Source: Niastella sp. (lineage in GTDB: Bacteria; Bacteroidota; Bacteroidia; Chitinophagales; Chitinophagaceae). Taken from it: a DNA stretch of 40,053 nucleotides. A model generated the notes under the pieces. It had not been told where the DNA came from. It saw only the letters and a list, made by a program, of their open reading frames with translations, and did not search any database. The translations under genes and the position numbers were made by a program. The stretch covers positions 1 through 40,053 of the forward strand of contig JAGIBF010000074.1 of assembly GCA_017744515.1 (NCBI GenBank), given 5' to 3'. Positions 14,768-24,471 of the stretch are shown here, piece by piece (within the stretch, counting starts at the first letter, position 1; every line of letters starts with the position of its first letter).

Positions 14768-17700
14768 ATGAGAAAAGTTTTATTGCTACCTGTAGCATTA
14801 ATATGGTGCATGGTGGTATTGGCGCAAAGCCGCATCGTGACCGGAAGGATCACCGATGAAAAAGGAGATCCGATCCCGTTTGCCACCATCCGAATCGCCA
14901 GTACCGCCACAGGTGTTGCAGCCGATGAAAATGGATTCTTCAGAATTTCAGCCCCCGACAATGCCGTACTGGAGGTCAGCGCCTCCGGTTACACTACCAG
15001 GACCTTCAATACAACCGGCCAAAGCGCCAGCCTCACGATCAGCCTCACCAAGACCAATGAAGAACTGACTGCCGTTATCGTAACTACCGGCCTGGGTATT
15101 AAACGGCAGGCCAAAGAATTGGGTTATGCAGCCACGTCATTAAACAACCGCACCATTGTGCAGGGTAAAGCCGTGAACGTGCAGCAGGCGCTGAACGGTA
15201 AAGTATCCGGCGTATCGGTGGCTACCGTGAACAGCGGCGTATTTGAAAATGCCAAGATCAACATCCGCGGTATCCGCTCTCTTACCGGCAACAACCAGCC
15301 GATGCTCGTTATCGATGGGGCTCCCACTCCGTTGGGCTACCTGTCGTCCATCCCGCCGGATGATATACAAGACCTCACCGTGCTGAAAAGCGCCGCTTCT
15401 GCCGCCATCTATGGACCCGATGCCGTGAACGGTGTGATCATCGTGACCACCAAGAAGGGGGCCAGCAAAAAGATCAGCGTGAACCTCAACTCCTCCGTGC
15501 AACTGGCACGCGTAGCCTACTTCCCCAAGCTGCAAAAAGATTTTGGAGCAGGCGCCGGTGAAGTAACAGACCAGTATGGCAACTATGGTTATGTGCCTTA
15601 CGAGAACCAGATGTATGGCCCGCGCTTCGATGGTTCGATGCAGGACATCGGCGTGGCACTGGAAGATGGTTCCATACAAAGGGGGCCTTACTCCAACCTC
15701 TACTTTAAAGAGAAGAAAAAGTTCTGGAACACAGGCGTTACTTACCAGAATGCCATATCGCTATCCGGCGAAGACTTTTATGTAAGCGTACAGGATGCCA
15801 AAATAAAAGGGTTGATGCCGGAGGATGAGAACAGGCGTACCAGCATACGTTTCAACGGAAGCAAGAAGTATGGCAACCTCACCGTGAACTATGGCCTCAA
15901 CTACGTGTTGCAGAATTACGATGTAGTGAACGAAGCCGGTATGGCCAACCTGCTGCCTGCTTACAATGGTAGTGTGTTTTTCCTCGTGTTGCAAACACCC
16001 AGCAATGTGCCGCTTACCTCCTACAAGGATTGGCGCAACAATAAGTTTGCCCAGTATTCCAATTATTATAATGAGTACTCCTTAAATCCCTACTGGATCA
16101 TCGGCAACCTGCGCCAGCGCGGGCGTGAAGATGACCTTATCGGCAACATCGATGTGAACTACCAGTTCTGGCCCTGGCTCAAGGGAACTGTACGCGCCAG
16201 TACCAACCTCGCTTTTACCAACTTCAAGAACACGACAGCGCCTATTGAAGTAACCGACTGGGCACATGCCAACAGAAATCCTACCCAATATACCAACCGG
16301 CCCGGTAGTGTATTCGACGATCAGGCTACTACCACTACCATCAACCTCGATTACTTCCTCAACGGTGATAAGGACATCAGCAAAGATTTCAACATCAAGT
16401 ACCTCGCCGGCGGCATGGTGCGCTCCAACCGCGCGAAGGATGTAGCCATCGGCGGCAACAACCTGGTGGTGCCTTATTTGTACAATGTATCGGTACGCAG
16501 CGGCGATGCCAACGTGCCTTTGTATCCCAACAATGCCAACACGGAGAGTAAGTTGCTTTCAGCATATGGAAGTATCGGTATCAATTTTCGCGACTGGGCC
16601 TTCCTGGAAGTGACTGGCCGCAATGACTGGGACAGCCGTTTGCTGCCGGATAACCGTTCCTTCTTTTACCCGGGCATCAATGGCGCCGTGGTGCTTTCGG
16701 ATGCAATAGCCGGCATCAAGAACAGTGAGTTTATTTCTTTTGCCAAAGTAAGGGCCGCGTATTCGAAATCCGGTAATGTGAACGTAGGCGTTTATTCTTT
16801 GCAATCTACCTATTCACAACCGGGTGGTTTTCCCTATGGTAATACAGCAGGCTTCACCGCCAACCAAACCATTCCCAATCCCAACCTCAAACCCGAGTTC
16901 ATCAAAACTTTTGAAGTGGGCGCAGAGATGGGCTTCCTGAAAAACAGGATCAACACAGAGGTGACCTACTTCCACCAAAAATCAGACAACCAGATATTGC
17001 AGGTATCGCAATCCTCTACTACCGGCTATACGATCGGGTTGGCCAACGCTGCCAGTTTCAAGAACTATGGTGTAGAAATGGACCTGGGCCTCAACCCGCT
17101 GGTGCATATCGGCAAAGGCCGCATCGATCTCAAGATCAATGCCACTTATAACGATAACCAGGTGACCAGTACCTTGAACAATATACCTGTGGTGATCGGT
17201 GGCAACTCAGGCTTTCTGCAAAACTCTGTCAGTTCTCCCACCGCCAACAACATCGCCGTGGTAGGTAAGCCAGCTTTTGCTTTTCAACTTACCGACTATG
17301 ACCGTGATTCACTGGGCCGGGTGATCATCAACCCGACGACGGGTTATCCTTCACAGGCTGCAGAGCTGGCAGTGAAAGGCCGTTCATTACCACTATGGGT
17401 GATCGGTATTTCGCCTTCTTATTCTATTGGCAATTTTTCGGTAAGTATGACGTGGGATTATAAAGGCGGCCACTACTTCTATGCAGGTATGGGCAGCGAT
17501 ATGGATTTTGCCGGTATCTCTGCGCGTAGCGGAGAATATGGCCGTGAACGTTTTGTATTCCCCAATTCTGTTTATTGGGATGGCTCCAAGTATGTGCCCA
17601 ACACCAACATTCAGGTGCAGGATGGTAATTATGCTTTCTGGACAGGCGCCGCCATCAATACGGCCATTGCTACGAACTATTTCGCCAGTGCATCCGCCTG

Positions 17701-17944
17701 GCGGTTGCGGGAAGTGAACATCTCTTATACACTACCGCAAAAATGGTTCAGCAATGTAAAAGCGATCAAGCGTTTCACCGTAAGTGCGGTGGGCAGGAAC
17801 CTCCTGTTGTTTGTGCCTAAGTCGAACCAGTGGGGCGACCCGGAATTCAACTACAGCTCTACCGGCAACACATTCGGGTTGAGCAGTTCGTTCCAATCAC
17901 CCGCATCCCGTTTATTTGGCGGTTCCATATCAGTACAATTCTAA
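14768..17944 (+). CDS. susC: SusC-family TonB-dependent outer-membrane transporter
   Basis: A 1058-residue outer-membrane protein. After a Sec signal peptide (cleaved near VLAQ) comes a carboxypeptidase-regulatory-like domain (about 24-100: GRITDEKGDPIPFATI, DENGFFRIS). The TonB plug follows (about 115-230), with VNVQQALNGKVSGVSV, NIRGIRSLTGNNQPMLVIDG and AAIYGPDAVNGVIIVTTKKG. The remainder is the 22-strand barrel, ending in SISVQF with a C-terminal Phe. It imports oligosaccharides using TonB energy together with the SusD lipoprotein that follows 20 bases later. The ATG at 14768 was preferred over a TTG three codons upstream. No extra N-terminal signalling domain is present, so it is not itself an anti-sigma transducer. 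The substrate is inferred from nearby lyases to be a uronic-acid glycan. Confidence 0.96.
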   Translation: MRKVLLLPVALIWCMVVLAQSRIVTGRITDEKGDPIPFATIRIASTATGVAADENGFFRISAPDNAVLEVSASGYTTRTFNTTGQSASLTISLTKTNEELTAVIVTTGLGIKRQAKELGYAATSLNNRTIVQGKAVNVQQALNGKVSGVSVATVNSGVFENAKINIRGIRSLTGNNQPMLVIDGAPTPLGYLSSIPPDDIQDLTVLKSAASAAIYGPDAVNGVIIVTTKKGASKKISVNLNSSVQLARVAYFPKLQKDFGAGAGEVTDQYGNYGYVPYENQMYGPRFDGSMQDIGVALEDGSIQRGPYSNLYFKEKKKFWNTGVTYQNAISLSGEDFYVSVQDAKIKGLMPEDENRRTSIRFNGSKKYGNLTVNYGLNYVLQNYDVVNEAGMANLLPAYNGSVFFLVLQTPSNVPLTSYKDWRNNKFAQYSNYYNEYSLNPYWIIGNLRQRGREDDLIGNIDVNYQFWPWLKGTVRASTNLAFTNFKNTTAPIEVTDWAHANRNPTQYTNRPGSVFDDQATTTTINLDYFLNGDKDISKDFNIKYLAGGMVRSNRAKDVAIGGNNLVVPYLYNVSVRSGDANVPLYPNNANTESKLLSAYGSIGINFRDWAFLEVTGRNDWDSRLLPDNRSFFYPGINGAVVLSDAIAGIKNSEFISFAKVRAAYSKSGNVNVGVYSLQSTYSQPGGFPYGNTAGFTANQTIPNPNLKPEFIKTFEVGAEMGFLKNRINTEVTYFHQKSDNQILQVSQSSTTGYTIGLANAASFKNYGVEMDLGLNPLVHIGKGRIDLKINATYNDNQVTSTLNNIPVVIGGNSGFLQNSVSSPTANNIAVVGKPAFAFQLTDYDRDSLGRVIINPTTGYPSQAAELAVKGRSLPLWVIGISPSYSIGNFSVSMTWDYKGGHYFYAGMGSDMDFAGISARSGEYGRERFVFPNSVYWDGSKYVPNTNIQVQDGNYAFWTGAAINTAIATNYFASASAWRLREVNISYTLPQKWFSNVKAIKRFTVSAVGRNLLLFVPKSNQWGDPEFNYSSTGNTFGLSSSFQSPASRLFGGSISVQF

Positions 17945-17964
17945 TCCATCTAAAACTGATCACA

Positions 17965-19455
17965 ATGAAAACATTACAATATAAATTACTCATCATCCTC
18001 ATAACCGCTGTTGCATTCACGGGATGCAAAAAGGGTTACCTGGATGTGAACCAGGACCCTAACCGGGTAACGGACGATAACATCACACCTGAGCTGATCT
18101 TTCCGCAGGCAGCACACGCAACCGGCGCAAGGCAGGCCAGCGGCAATTTCCAGTTCATCGAAAACTGGATGGGCTATTGGGCGCAATCCGGCGACTTTGC
18201 CATACAGCAGGATGAAACGACTTACAATGTCGATTTCACATTTGGTGATGTGTTGTGGCAAAACCAATATAACGTGCTGTTCGATCTGAACCGCGTGAAA
18301 GTAAAAGCACAGGCCAAAGGGGACTCCGTACTGGCAGGCGCTGCGATGACACTATCGGCCAAACTGTTTCAGGACCTCGTGGATATTTTCGGGAACATCC
18401 CCTACAGCCAGGCATTCAGGAATAGTGAGTTTACCCAACCGGCTTACGACAATGCAAAAGATGTTTATACAGCATTGCAACAAAGCCTCGACTCGGCCAT
18501 CATTTATCTTGGGGAAACACACCGGGCTTCTTTCACCTCCATAGATATCGTCAATGGCGGCGACACGGATCTATGGATCAAGTTTGCCAACGCGCTCAAG
18601 CTGAGAATGCTCATCAGGCAATCGGAAGTATCCGGCTTCAATCCTGCAGCAGAGATCACGAAGATCATCAACAATGGCGGCGTATTGCATGCAGGGGAAT
18701 CGATCGATGTGAACCCGGGTTATAATAATTCTGCCAACAAACAATCGCCTTTTTATGCCAACTATGGCCTCACGCCTACCGGCGCAGAAGCCAGTACCAG
18801 CACGCGCGCCAATGCCTACTTCGTGAACCTGCTCAACAGCACTTCCGACCCAAGGCTTTCCCGTTACTTCAAAGCTCCGGCCAATGGCGGCGCCATTACC
18901 GGTACGGTGTATGGCCTCGCAGCCGGCAACCCGGTGGGTGCAGCCAGCTCCAACATGGGGCCGGGCCTGGCAGGCAGCGCCTCACAGAACCAGTGGATCA
19001 TGCCTTCTTTTGAAAGTATGTTCCTCGAAGCAGAAGCCATCGCCCGTGGCTGGATGCCGGGCAATGCACAGCAGGCGTATGAAAATGCCGTTCGTGAATC
19101 ATTCACGTGGCTGGGCGTACCCAATGCTGTCAGTGCTGCCAATACTTATCTCGCCAACCAGGCTATTGCCAACTGGACCAATGCAGGGGCTACACCTTTA
19201 GCAAAAGCCAAGTTCATCGCTTACCAAAAATACATTGCGCTGGCAGGCATCGACCCGCTGGAAGCATGGAGTGATCTGCGCAGGCTGAACATGATACCCA
19301 ACACCGGTTATATTTCTGTGAATCCCGGTAAGCTCGCCAACACTGTACCCGTCCGGCTATTGTATCCACAGAGTGAATACACAACCAACTCCACCAATGT
19401 CAATGCGCAGGGAACGCAGAACCAGTTCAGCTCCAAATTATTCTGGCAACCGTAA
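17965..19455 (+). CDS. susD: SusD/RagB-family starch-binding-like lipoprotein
   Basis: A 496-residue surface lipoprotein with lipobox AFTGC followed by KKGYLDVNQDPN. That DVNQDPN start, PELIFPQAAHA, FQDLVDIFGNIPYSQA, the NALKLRMLIR motif and the late EAWSDLRRLNMIP match the SusD-like_2 branch. The protein forms the glycan-binding lid over SusC in the outer membrane. The ATG at 17965 was chosen because it begins the lipoprotein signal; the frame continues upstream into susC but reads as a shadow there. It forms an operon with susC and the DUF1735 gene. Confidence 0.95.
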   Translation: MKTLQYKLLIILITAVAFTGCKKGYLDVNQDPNRVTDDNITPELIFPQAAHATGARQASGNFQFIENWMGYWAQSGDFAIQQDETTYNVDFTFGDVLWQNQYNVLFDLNRVKVKAQAKGDSVLAGAAMTLSAKLFQDLVDIFGNIPYSQAFRNSEFTQPAYDNAKDVYTALQQSLDSAIIYLGETHRASFTSIDIVNGGDTDLWIKFANALKLRMLIRQSEVSGFNPAAEITKIINNGGVLHAGESIDVNPGYNNSANKQSPFYANYGLTPTGAEASTSTRANAYFVNLLNSTSDPRLSRYFKAPANGGAITGTVYGLAAGNPVGAASSNMGPGLAGSASQNQWIMPSFESMFLEAEAIARGWMPGNAQQAYENAVRESFTWLGVPNAVSAANTYLANQAIANWTNAGATPLAKAKFIAYQKYIALAGIDPLEAWSDLRRLNMIPNTGYISVNPGKLANTVPVRLLYPQSEYTTNSTNVNAQGTQNQFSSKLFWQP

Positions 19456-19479
19456 ACACATTACCACAAAAATTCTATT

Positions 19480-20370
19480 ATGAAACTATCAATAAAGCTA
19501 ACGGCCATACTCACGCTTCTACTATCATTGAGCATGGTGAGCTGTTTAAAGGACAACCAGTTTGACGATGGATTGATACAGTCCGTGCATGGCGGCGGCC
19601 AACCCAACATCGTGGAAGTAAAATTAGCCGCCAGCTCGGCCGTTCAACTCCTCACGCTCACCTTCGACAACAGCAGCACAGATACCACTTTCAACCTCAT
19701 ACCCGTGCACCTGTCGAACGGGCCTGCCTCAGAAGACCTGCAGGTGACATTGGTACAGAAGAACTCACTGGTGACTGATTATAATGCGGCCAATGGTACC
19801 GGTTATAAGATCCCTCCTGCATCCATGTTCACGCTGGTCAATGCGGGTGGTGTGGTCACCATCCCGAAAGGAACGCAAACGGCCTACCTGCGGATAAAGC
19901 TCAAGCCTTCCGACTTCCTGGGCGACAGCTGGGCCATCGGTTATGAGATCAGTGCAGTAGATAAATCAAGCTATACAATTAGTGGCAACCTGAAATCGGG
20001 TATCGTGGCCATTGGTGTGAAGAACGAGTATGAAGGTAATTACCTGACCACCGGCTTTTTCTCGCATCCCACGGCTCCAAGGGATATCGACCAGGAAGAT
20101 TTCCTGGCCACCATCGGTCCGCGGACAGTTTCGAAAACGCTGGGTGACCTGACCGGCACCAATATCAATATTACCGTCAATGCCAACAACACCGTAAGCA
20201 TTGCACCTGGCTCCGGCACTTCCGGCACTTCGGCTTCCGTAGCTGCTATCAGTGGCGACCCGGTTTACAACAATACGTATGTCCCGGCTACTAAAACGTT
20301 CTGGCTGAAGTATGGTTACCCGAACCCCGGCCCTACCCGTATCATTACAGAAAAAGTGGTTCGAGAATAA
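19480..20370 (+). CDS. DUF1735 surface glycan-binding-type lipoprotein
   Basis: A 296-residue lipoprotein (lipobox LSMVSC followed by LKDNQFDDG). Residues about 45-165 carry the DUF1735 (BT_3987 N-terminal) beta-sandwich: TFNLIPVHLSNGPASEDLQV, NGTGYKIPPASMF, VTIPKGTQTAYLRIKL. The C-terminal half (YEGNYLTTGFFSHPTAPRD to TFWLKYGY) resembles the second beta domain often found with it. Such proteins are encoded directly after susD in many Bacteroidota PULs and are thought to bind glycans at the cell surface. Here the spacing to susD is 24 bases, and a strong terminator follows, so this is the last gene of the susCD operon. Confidence 0.88.
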   Translation: MKLSIKLTAILTLLLSLSMVSCLKDNQFDDGLIQSVHGGGQPNIVEVKLAASSAVQLLTLTFDNSSTDTTFNLIPVHLSNGPASEDLQVTLVQKNSLVTDYNAANGTGYKIPPASMFTLVNAGGVVTIPKGTQTAYLRIKLKPSDFLGDSWAIGYEISAVDKSSYTISGNLKSGIVAIGVKNEYEGNYLTTGFFSHPTAPRDIDQEDFLATIGPRTVSKTLGDLTGTNINITVNANNTVSIAPGSGTSGTSASVAAISGDPVYNNTYVPATKTFWLKYGYPNPGPTRIITEKVVRE

Positions 20371-20400
20371 GGATGAATAAACAGGCAATTCCATGAACAA

Positions 20401-20424
20401 GGGCGTCCCGGTTTCGGGGCGCCC
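20401..20424 (+). terminator. Rho-independent terminator of the susCD operon
   Basis: GGGCGTCCC and GGGGCGCCC form a 9-bp stem (one U-G wobble) with a 6-base loop, followed by TTTCC. It lies 30 bases after the DUF1735 stop codon. Confidence 0.85.
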
Positions 20425-20517
20425 TTTCCACGGGCATTGGCAAAAGATTCAGCTATTCTGTCATTCGCTTTCATATGACCGGATTTTGTGGGAATATTGG
20501 GTACATTCTCTGATCAT

Positions 20518-22035
20518 ATGAAAAGAAAACATTTACTGGTACTTGCCACTCCCCTGCTTGCTGTGATGGCATTTACTGCTGCCCGTGGTTTGCAATGGGA
20601 ATCGAGGTTTGTACAAGCCGATAAGAAAGGCAACCTCACTTATACACCTGATGAAAAAGGCAATATTATTCCCGACTTCAGCCGGGTGGGTTATTACCAG
20701 GGGGATAAGGCTATTCCCGAAGTGCCTGTTGTAACGACCATCACTCCTTCCGGTGATGCAGCACAAAAGATACAGGCGGCCATCGATGCACTGGCGGCTA
20801 AAGCGCCTGATAAAAATGGATTCCGTGGCACTATCCTTCTGAAAAAAGGGACTTATCGAATTCCTGCATCGCTTGTCGTCAACGCCAGCGGCATCGTACT
20901 GCGTGGAGAAGGTGATACAGAAAATGGCACCAGGCTGGTAGCCACTTATAATACTCAAGAACCTTTGATCAGCATTGCAGGCAGCGGCAATCCACAACCT
21001 GCCGGCAGCCGCATCAAAATCACAGACCCATACGTGCCAGCAGGCAGTTTCTCTTTCAATGTAACTGATGCCAAAGGCTTCGAGGCAGGCGATGCCATCA
21101 TCCTCAACAGACCCGGCACTGACAAGTGGATAGAAGATACCAGGATGAATCAGATGGAGGAACGTGGCGGCACCAAACAATGGAAAGCCAGCGAATACAA
21201 TCTCGAATTTGAAAGGACCATTACAAAGATCGAAGGTAATAAAGTATATATCGATAATCCGGTAATGCAGGCGCTCGATGCGCAATATGGTGGTGGTGAA
21301 ATTTACAAGTATACCTTCAACGGCCGCATTCGTGAAATAGGCGTTGAAAACCTGTACATGGAATCTGTATATACCAGTGATACTGCCGAGAACCATGCCT
21401 GGGATGCGATCAACATCAACAAAGCGGAGCAAGGCTGGGTGCGCAACGTCACCTCCCGCTATTTTGGCTATGCCTGCGTGAACCTGGGCGATGATGCACG
21501 GTATATCACCGTTAGAGACAGCAAATGTTTCGATGCCAAATCAGTGATCACTGGCGGCCGGCGTTATTCTTTCTGCAACAACGGTCAGTGCAACCTGTTC
21601 ATGAACTGTCATACCACAGAAGGCAGGCATGATTATGTGACCGGTTCCAAAACACTTGGCCCTAATGTATTTTATAATTGCACCGCTAAAAAGACGCATG
21701 CCGATATTGGCCCGCATCATCGCTGGGCAGTAGGTACTTTATATGACAACATCGTCACTGACGGCGAGATCAATGTACAGGACAGGGGTAACTGGGGCAG
21801 CGGTCATGGCTGGGCCGGCGTGACGCAGGTGTTGTGGAACTGTACCGTAAAAAGAGCTGCCGTACAAAGTCCCTGGGTATCGGGGAAGAATTACAACATT
21901 GGTATGAAAGGCGATAAATATGATGGCCGTCTGAAAGGCCGCCCTGATGGTGAATGGGAAGGACAGAACAAGGCTGGTTTGCAACCTGCTTCTTTGTATA
22001 TGTCTCAACTGAAAGCGAGGAGAAAACAGCTGTGA
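20518..22035 (+). CDS. Secreted right-handed beta-helix protein, putative polysaccharide lyase
   Basis: A 505-residue exported protein. The signal peptide is at residues 1-24 (LLVLATPLLAVMAF). Residues about 75-460 look like a parallel beta-helix of the pectate-lyase superfamily: DAAQKIQAAIDALAAK and GTILLKKGTYRIPASLVV (the typical first coil), GIVLRGEGD, then repeated short coils such as VTSRYFGYACVNLGDDARY, FYNCTAKKTHADIGPHHRW and GHGWAGVTQVLWNCTVKR. Several His and Asn residues cluster in the GPHHRW and GSGHGW segments, a possible active site. The enzyme class cannot be assigned. MKRKH at 20518 was chosen as the start because it begins the signal peptide. It lies outside the susCD terminator but between susCD and lacI, so it probably belongs to the same PUL and acts on the same glycan. 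Confidence 0.8.
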   Translation: MKRKHLLVLATPLLAVMAFTAARGLQWESRFVQADKKGNLTYTPDEKGNIIPDFSRVGYYQGDKAIPEVPVVTTITPSGDAAQKIQAAIDALAAKAPDKNGFRGTILLKKGTYRIPASLVVNASGIVLRGEGDTENGTRLVATYNTQEPLISIAGSGNPQPAGSRIKITDPYVPAGSFSFNVTDAKGFEAGDAIILNRPGTDKWIEDTRMNQMEERGGTKQWKASEYNLEFERTITKIEGNKVYIDNPVMQALDAQYGGGEIYKYTFNGRIREIGVENLYMESVYTSDTAENHAWDAININKAEQGWVRNVTSRYFGYACVNLGDDARYITVRDSKCFDAKSVITGGRRYSFCNNGQCNLFMNCHTTEGRHDYVTGSKTLGPNVFYNCTAKKTHADIGPHHRWAVGTLYDNIVTDGEINVQDRGNWGSGHGWAGVTQVLWNCTVKRAAVQSPWVSGKNYNIGMKGDKYDGRLKGRPDGEWEGQNKAGLQPASLYMSQLKARRKQL

Positions 22036-22156
22036 GTTGCGAGCTACGAGCGAAATGCACTTTTGCTTCGATCGCAGATTTCTCCCTGCGCCGTTAGTGC
22101 TCGCTATTCTTTATCCCGAATGGCTCTGTTCGAAATGACAGAAAGGGGAAATTGTT

Positions 22157-23170
22157 CTATACTTTGGTAGAGTTTCGGGGGATCAGGGCGGATTTCAGTA
22201 CTACTGTTTCACTCATGAAGGGCGTCTTGTTTTTCTCCAGCCTGCGGAAGAGGACCGACGCGGCTTTCTTGCCGATATCGAAGGCAGGTTGTGTAATGGT
22301 AGTAAGTGAAGGATTCAGCAGGGAAGCCGTTTCAAGGTTTGAGAAGCTGATCACCTTGATGTCTTTCGGAATATCGATCTTCAACTCTTCACATAGATGA
22401 TAGCTGGCAATGGCCAGTTTCTCCACAGAAGCAAAAATGCCATCGGGCCTTTTCTTACCCGACAGCAGCTTGCGCAGCACAGGATAGCTTTGTCCGTTGT
22501 CGCTGCTGCACAGAATGATCAGCTTGCGATCAGGTTTGATGTTGTAATGCTCCAATGCTTCAAGATAGCCGCGCATCCGTTTATTGGTGATCGACAAATG
22601 TTGCGAGAACGATAGATAAGCAATTTGTTTGCAACCACATTGAATGAGGTGCTCCGTGGCTTTAAAGCCACTATCATAATCATCTGTCGTGATCCTCGAT
22701 GTATCGATATCATCGCTCACCCGGTCGAAGAAGATGATGGGAATGCCTTTGTTGTGCAGTTCTACAATATGGCTGCTGTTTTCCGTATTGGCAGCTACCG
22801 ACATCAAAATGCCATCTACTCTCCCACTCTGCAGGTGGCGTGTGATGGACACTTCTTTTTGATAGTCTTCATGGGTAAGGTAGATCAACACATGGTATCC
22901 TTTTTCCTGTGCAATGGACTCGATGCCGTTAATGGCCAGGGAGAAAAAGTTGTTGGCGACTTCGGGGATCACCACTGCTATCGTCCGGCTTTTTTGTTTG
23001 CGCAGGCTGCTGGCATACGGGTTGGGCTCATAGTTCAGCTTTTGCGCCAGCTCAAATACGCGCTTCTTGGTCTCCGGACTGATATCGTAGCTATCCCTCA
23101 GAGCGCGGGACACCGTAGAAATGGCAAGATTCAGCTCTTTGGCAAGTCTCTTCAGGTTGACAGGTTCCAT
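22157..23170 (-). CDS. LacI/GalR-family transcriptional regulator
   Basis: A 337-residue DNA-binding regulator. Residues 3-55 hold the LacI helix-turn-helix and hinge (NLKRLAKELNLAISTVSRAL, YEPNPYASSLRKQKSRTIAV). The rest is a periplasmic-binding-protein-like sugar sensor with VIPEVANNFFSLAINGIE, GRVDGILMSV, IPIIFFDRV, SLTTITQPAFDIGKKA and similar. The ATG at 23170 is preferred over a TTG two codons upstream. It converges on the beta-helix gene and probably controls the PUL. A palindromic site between its possible promoter elements suggests autoregulation. The effector is unknown. Confidence 0.93.
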   Translation of the reverse strand: MEPVNLKRLAKELNLAISTVSRALRDSYDISPETKKRVFELAQKLNYEPNPYASSLRKQKSRTIAVVIPEVANNFFSLAINGIESIAQEKGYHVLIYLTHEDYQKEVSITRHLQSGRVDGILMSVAANTENSSHIVELHNKGIPIIFFDRVSDDIDTSRITTDDYDSGFKATEHLIQCGCKQIAYLSFSQHLSITNKRMRGYLEALEHYNIKPDRKLIILCSSDNGQSYPVLRKLLSGKKRPDGIFASVEKLAIASYHLCEELKIDIPKDIKVISFSNLETASLLNPSLTTITQPAFDIGKKAASVLFRRLEKNKTPFMSETVVLKSALIPRNSTKV

Positions 23171-23202
23171 ATTCAAAAGGGTGCTGTGTTAACAGGCAGC
23201 CT

Positions 23203-23239
23203 TAAAGATACAGAAGGTTTCCGAAAACGGTTCCGCAAA
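23203..23239 (-). promoter_or_regulatory. lacI promoter with overlapping LacI-type operator
   Basis: On the minus strand TATCTTTA (23203-23210) resembles the -7 box and TTTG (23236-23239) resembles the -33 box, though the 25-base spacing is long. Between them CGAAAACGGTTCCG (23222-23235) is symmetric at 10 of 14 positions with a central CG, fitting autorepression. Confidence 0.4.
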
Positions 23240-23423
23240 AAGGCCTGGCATTTCCGGAAATACAGGAGTTCAGCGTTCTGTGTTCAGCATCGGGAGTAGC
23301 ACTAAACGCCTCAGCACTTTAAACTCCCGGCTCCTCACTCAATTCACCCTTGATTACCCTCAATTCATTCAGCCTAAATAGGTATGTCCACTCCAAGAGC
23401 TTATTTTAGCCTGCCTTCTAAAC

Positions 23424-24464
23424 ATGAAACTGGCACATTACACCAAAAAAGATTGGTTGATCATCAGCCTGCTGTTGCCTCCGGTGATCATACTGGCCAA
23501 TTATTGCATTTTCGGGAAACGCTACTTTTCCGGGGCGGCTATCTTTTGGTGGTCCACGATCATTTCCGGTGGGTTCGGACTGCTTTCCTGGTATCTGCAG
23601 ATCCTCATCGCCATTATCATGAATGGCCGGTACCCTAAATACAATCAAACTATCCGGCGGGTGTCGATCTCGATGGGGCTGTATGTGCTGGTGACGGTGA
23701 TCACGGTGGTACTGGTGTTTGTGTTGTACGACCGGTTGAGCTTTTTTCAATATAAGCTCAACCTGCTGCGCATGCTGCTGGCGGCAGGTGTCTGTGCCGG
23801 AGCTACTATCGTAGCTGCCAGTTTCCATGAAGGGGTGGCGTTTTATGAAAAGTGGAAAAAGGTGACGGACGAAGCCGAGCAGTTGAAAAAGGAGAACCTG
23901 CAGACCCAGCTGGAAAGTCTCAAGGCGCAGGTAAATCCACACTTCCTGTTCAACAGTCTCAACTCACTCTCCTCCCTCATCAGTGAAGACCCGGCCAAGG
24001 CCGAAAAGTTTCTCGATGAAATGTGCAAGGTGTACCGCTACCTGCTGCGCAATAGCGAGGATGATCTGGCACCTTTGTGGGTGGAAATGCAGTTCATTCA
24101 ATCGTATTATCATCTGCTTAAAACCCGCTATGGCGAGAGTTTATTCCTTGAAGTGGATATTCCGGATGAGCTGGTGTGGCATCGTATACCATCCCTTACG
24201 CTGCAGATGCTGGTGGAAAATGCCGTGAAGCATAATATGATGTTTAAAGACCGGCCGCTGCAGATATTGATCACCACGCTTTCCGGTCCGCGGCTGATCG
24301 TATCGAACAACCTGCAGCGCAAGAAGCGTATCTCTTCCAATAAAGTTGGGCTCAACAACATCGTCAATAAGTACAAGCTGCTGAAGCAGGACGATATTAT
24401 CGTTCAGGAAGATGAGAAGACGTTTGCGGTGGTGGTGCCGCTGATAAAAGTGGAGGAGGGATAA
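23424..24464 (+). CDS. LytS/YehU-type sensor histidine kinase, orphan
   Basis: A 346-residue inner-membrane kinase. About four membrane segments span residues 11-135, followed by a short coiled coil (EQLKKENLQTQLESLKAQ). Then comes the His_kinase domain with VNPHFLFNSLNSL, H173 being the phosphorylation site. The ATPase part has the N-box LVENAVKHN (around 263-271) and the G-box-like VGLNNIVNKYKLL (299 region). Kinases of this class normally sit beside a LytTR response regulator. No such regulator is present on either side, so the partner must be elsewhere. There is no large extracellular sensor loop. It diverges from lacI; a functional link is not evident. Confidence 0.92.
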   Translation: MKLAHYTKKDWLIISLLLPPVIILANYCIFGKRYFSGAAIFWWSTIISGGFGLLSWYLQILIAIIMNGRYPKYNQTIRRVSISMGLYVLVTVITVVLVFVLYDRLSFFQYKLNLLRMLLAAGVCAGATIVAASFHEGVAFYEKWKKVTDEAEQLKKENLQTQLESLKAQVNPHFLFNSLNSLSSLISEDPAKAEKFLDEMCKVYRYLLRNSEDDLAPLWVEMQFIQSYYHLLKTRYGESLFLEVDIPDELVWHRIPSLTLQMLVENAVKHNMMFKDRPLQILITTLSGPRLIVSNNLQRKKRISSNKVGLNNIVNKYKLLKQDDIIVQEDEKTFAVVVPLIKVEEG

Positions 24465-24471
24465 GCCTTAC

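Noticed and set aside
20485..20509. Promoter for the PUL beta-helix gene (TTTG...TACATTCT)
   Set aside because: The spacing of 13 bases is too short and the -7 box is poor.
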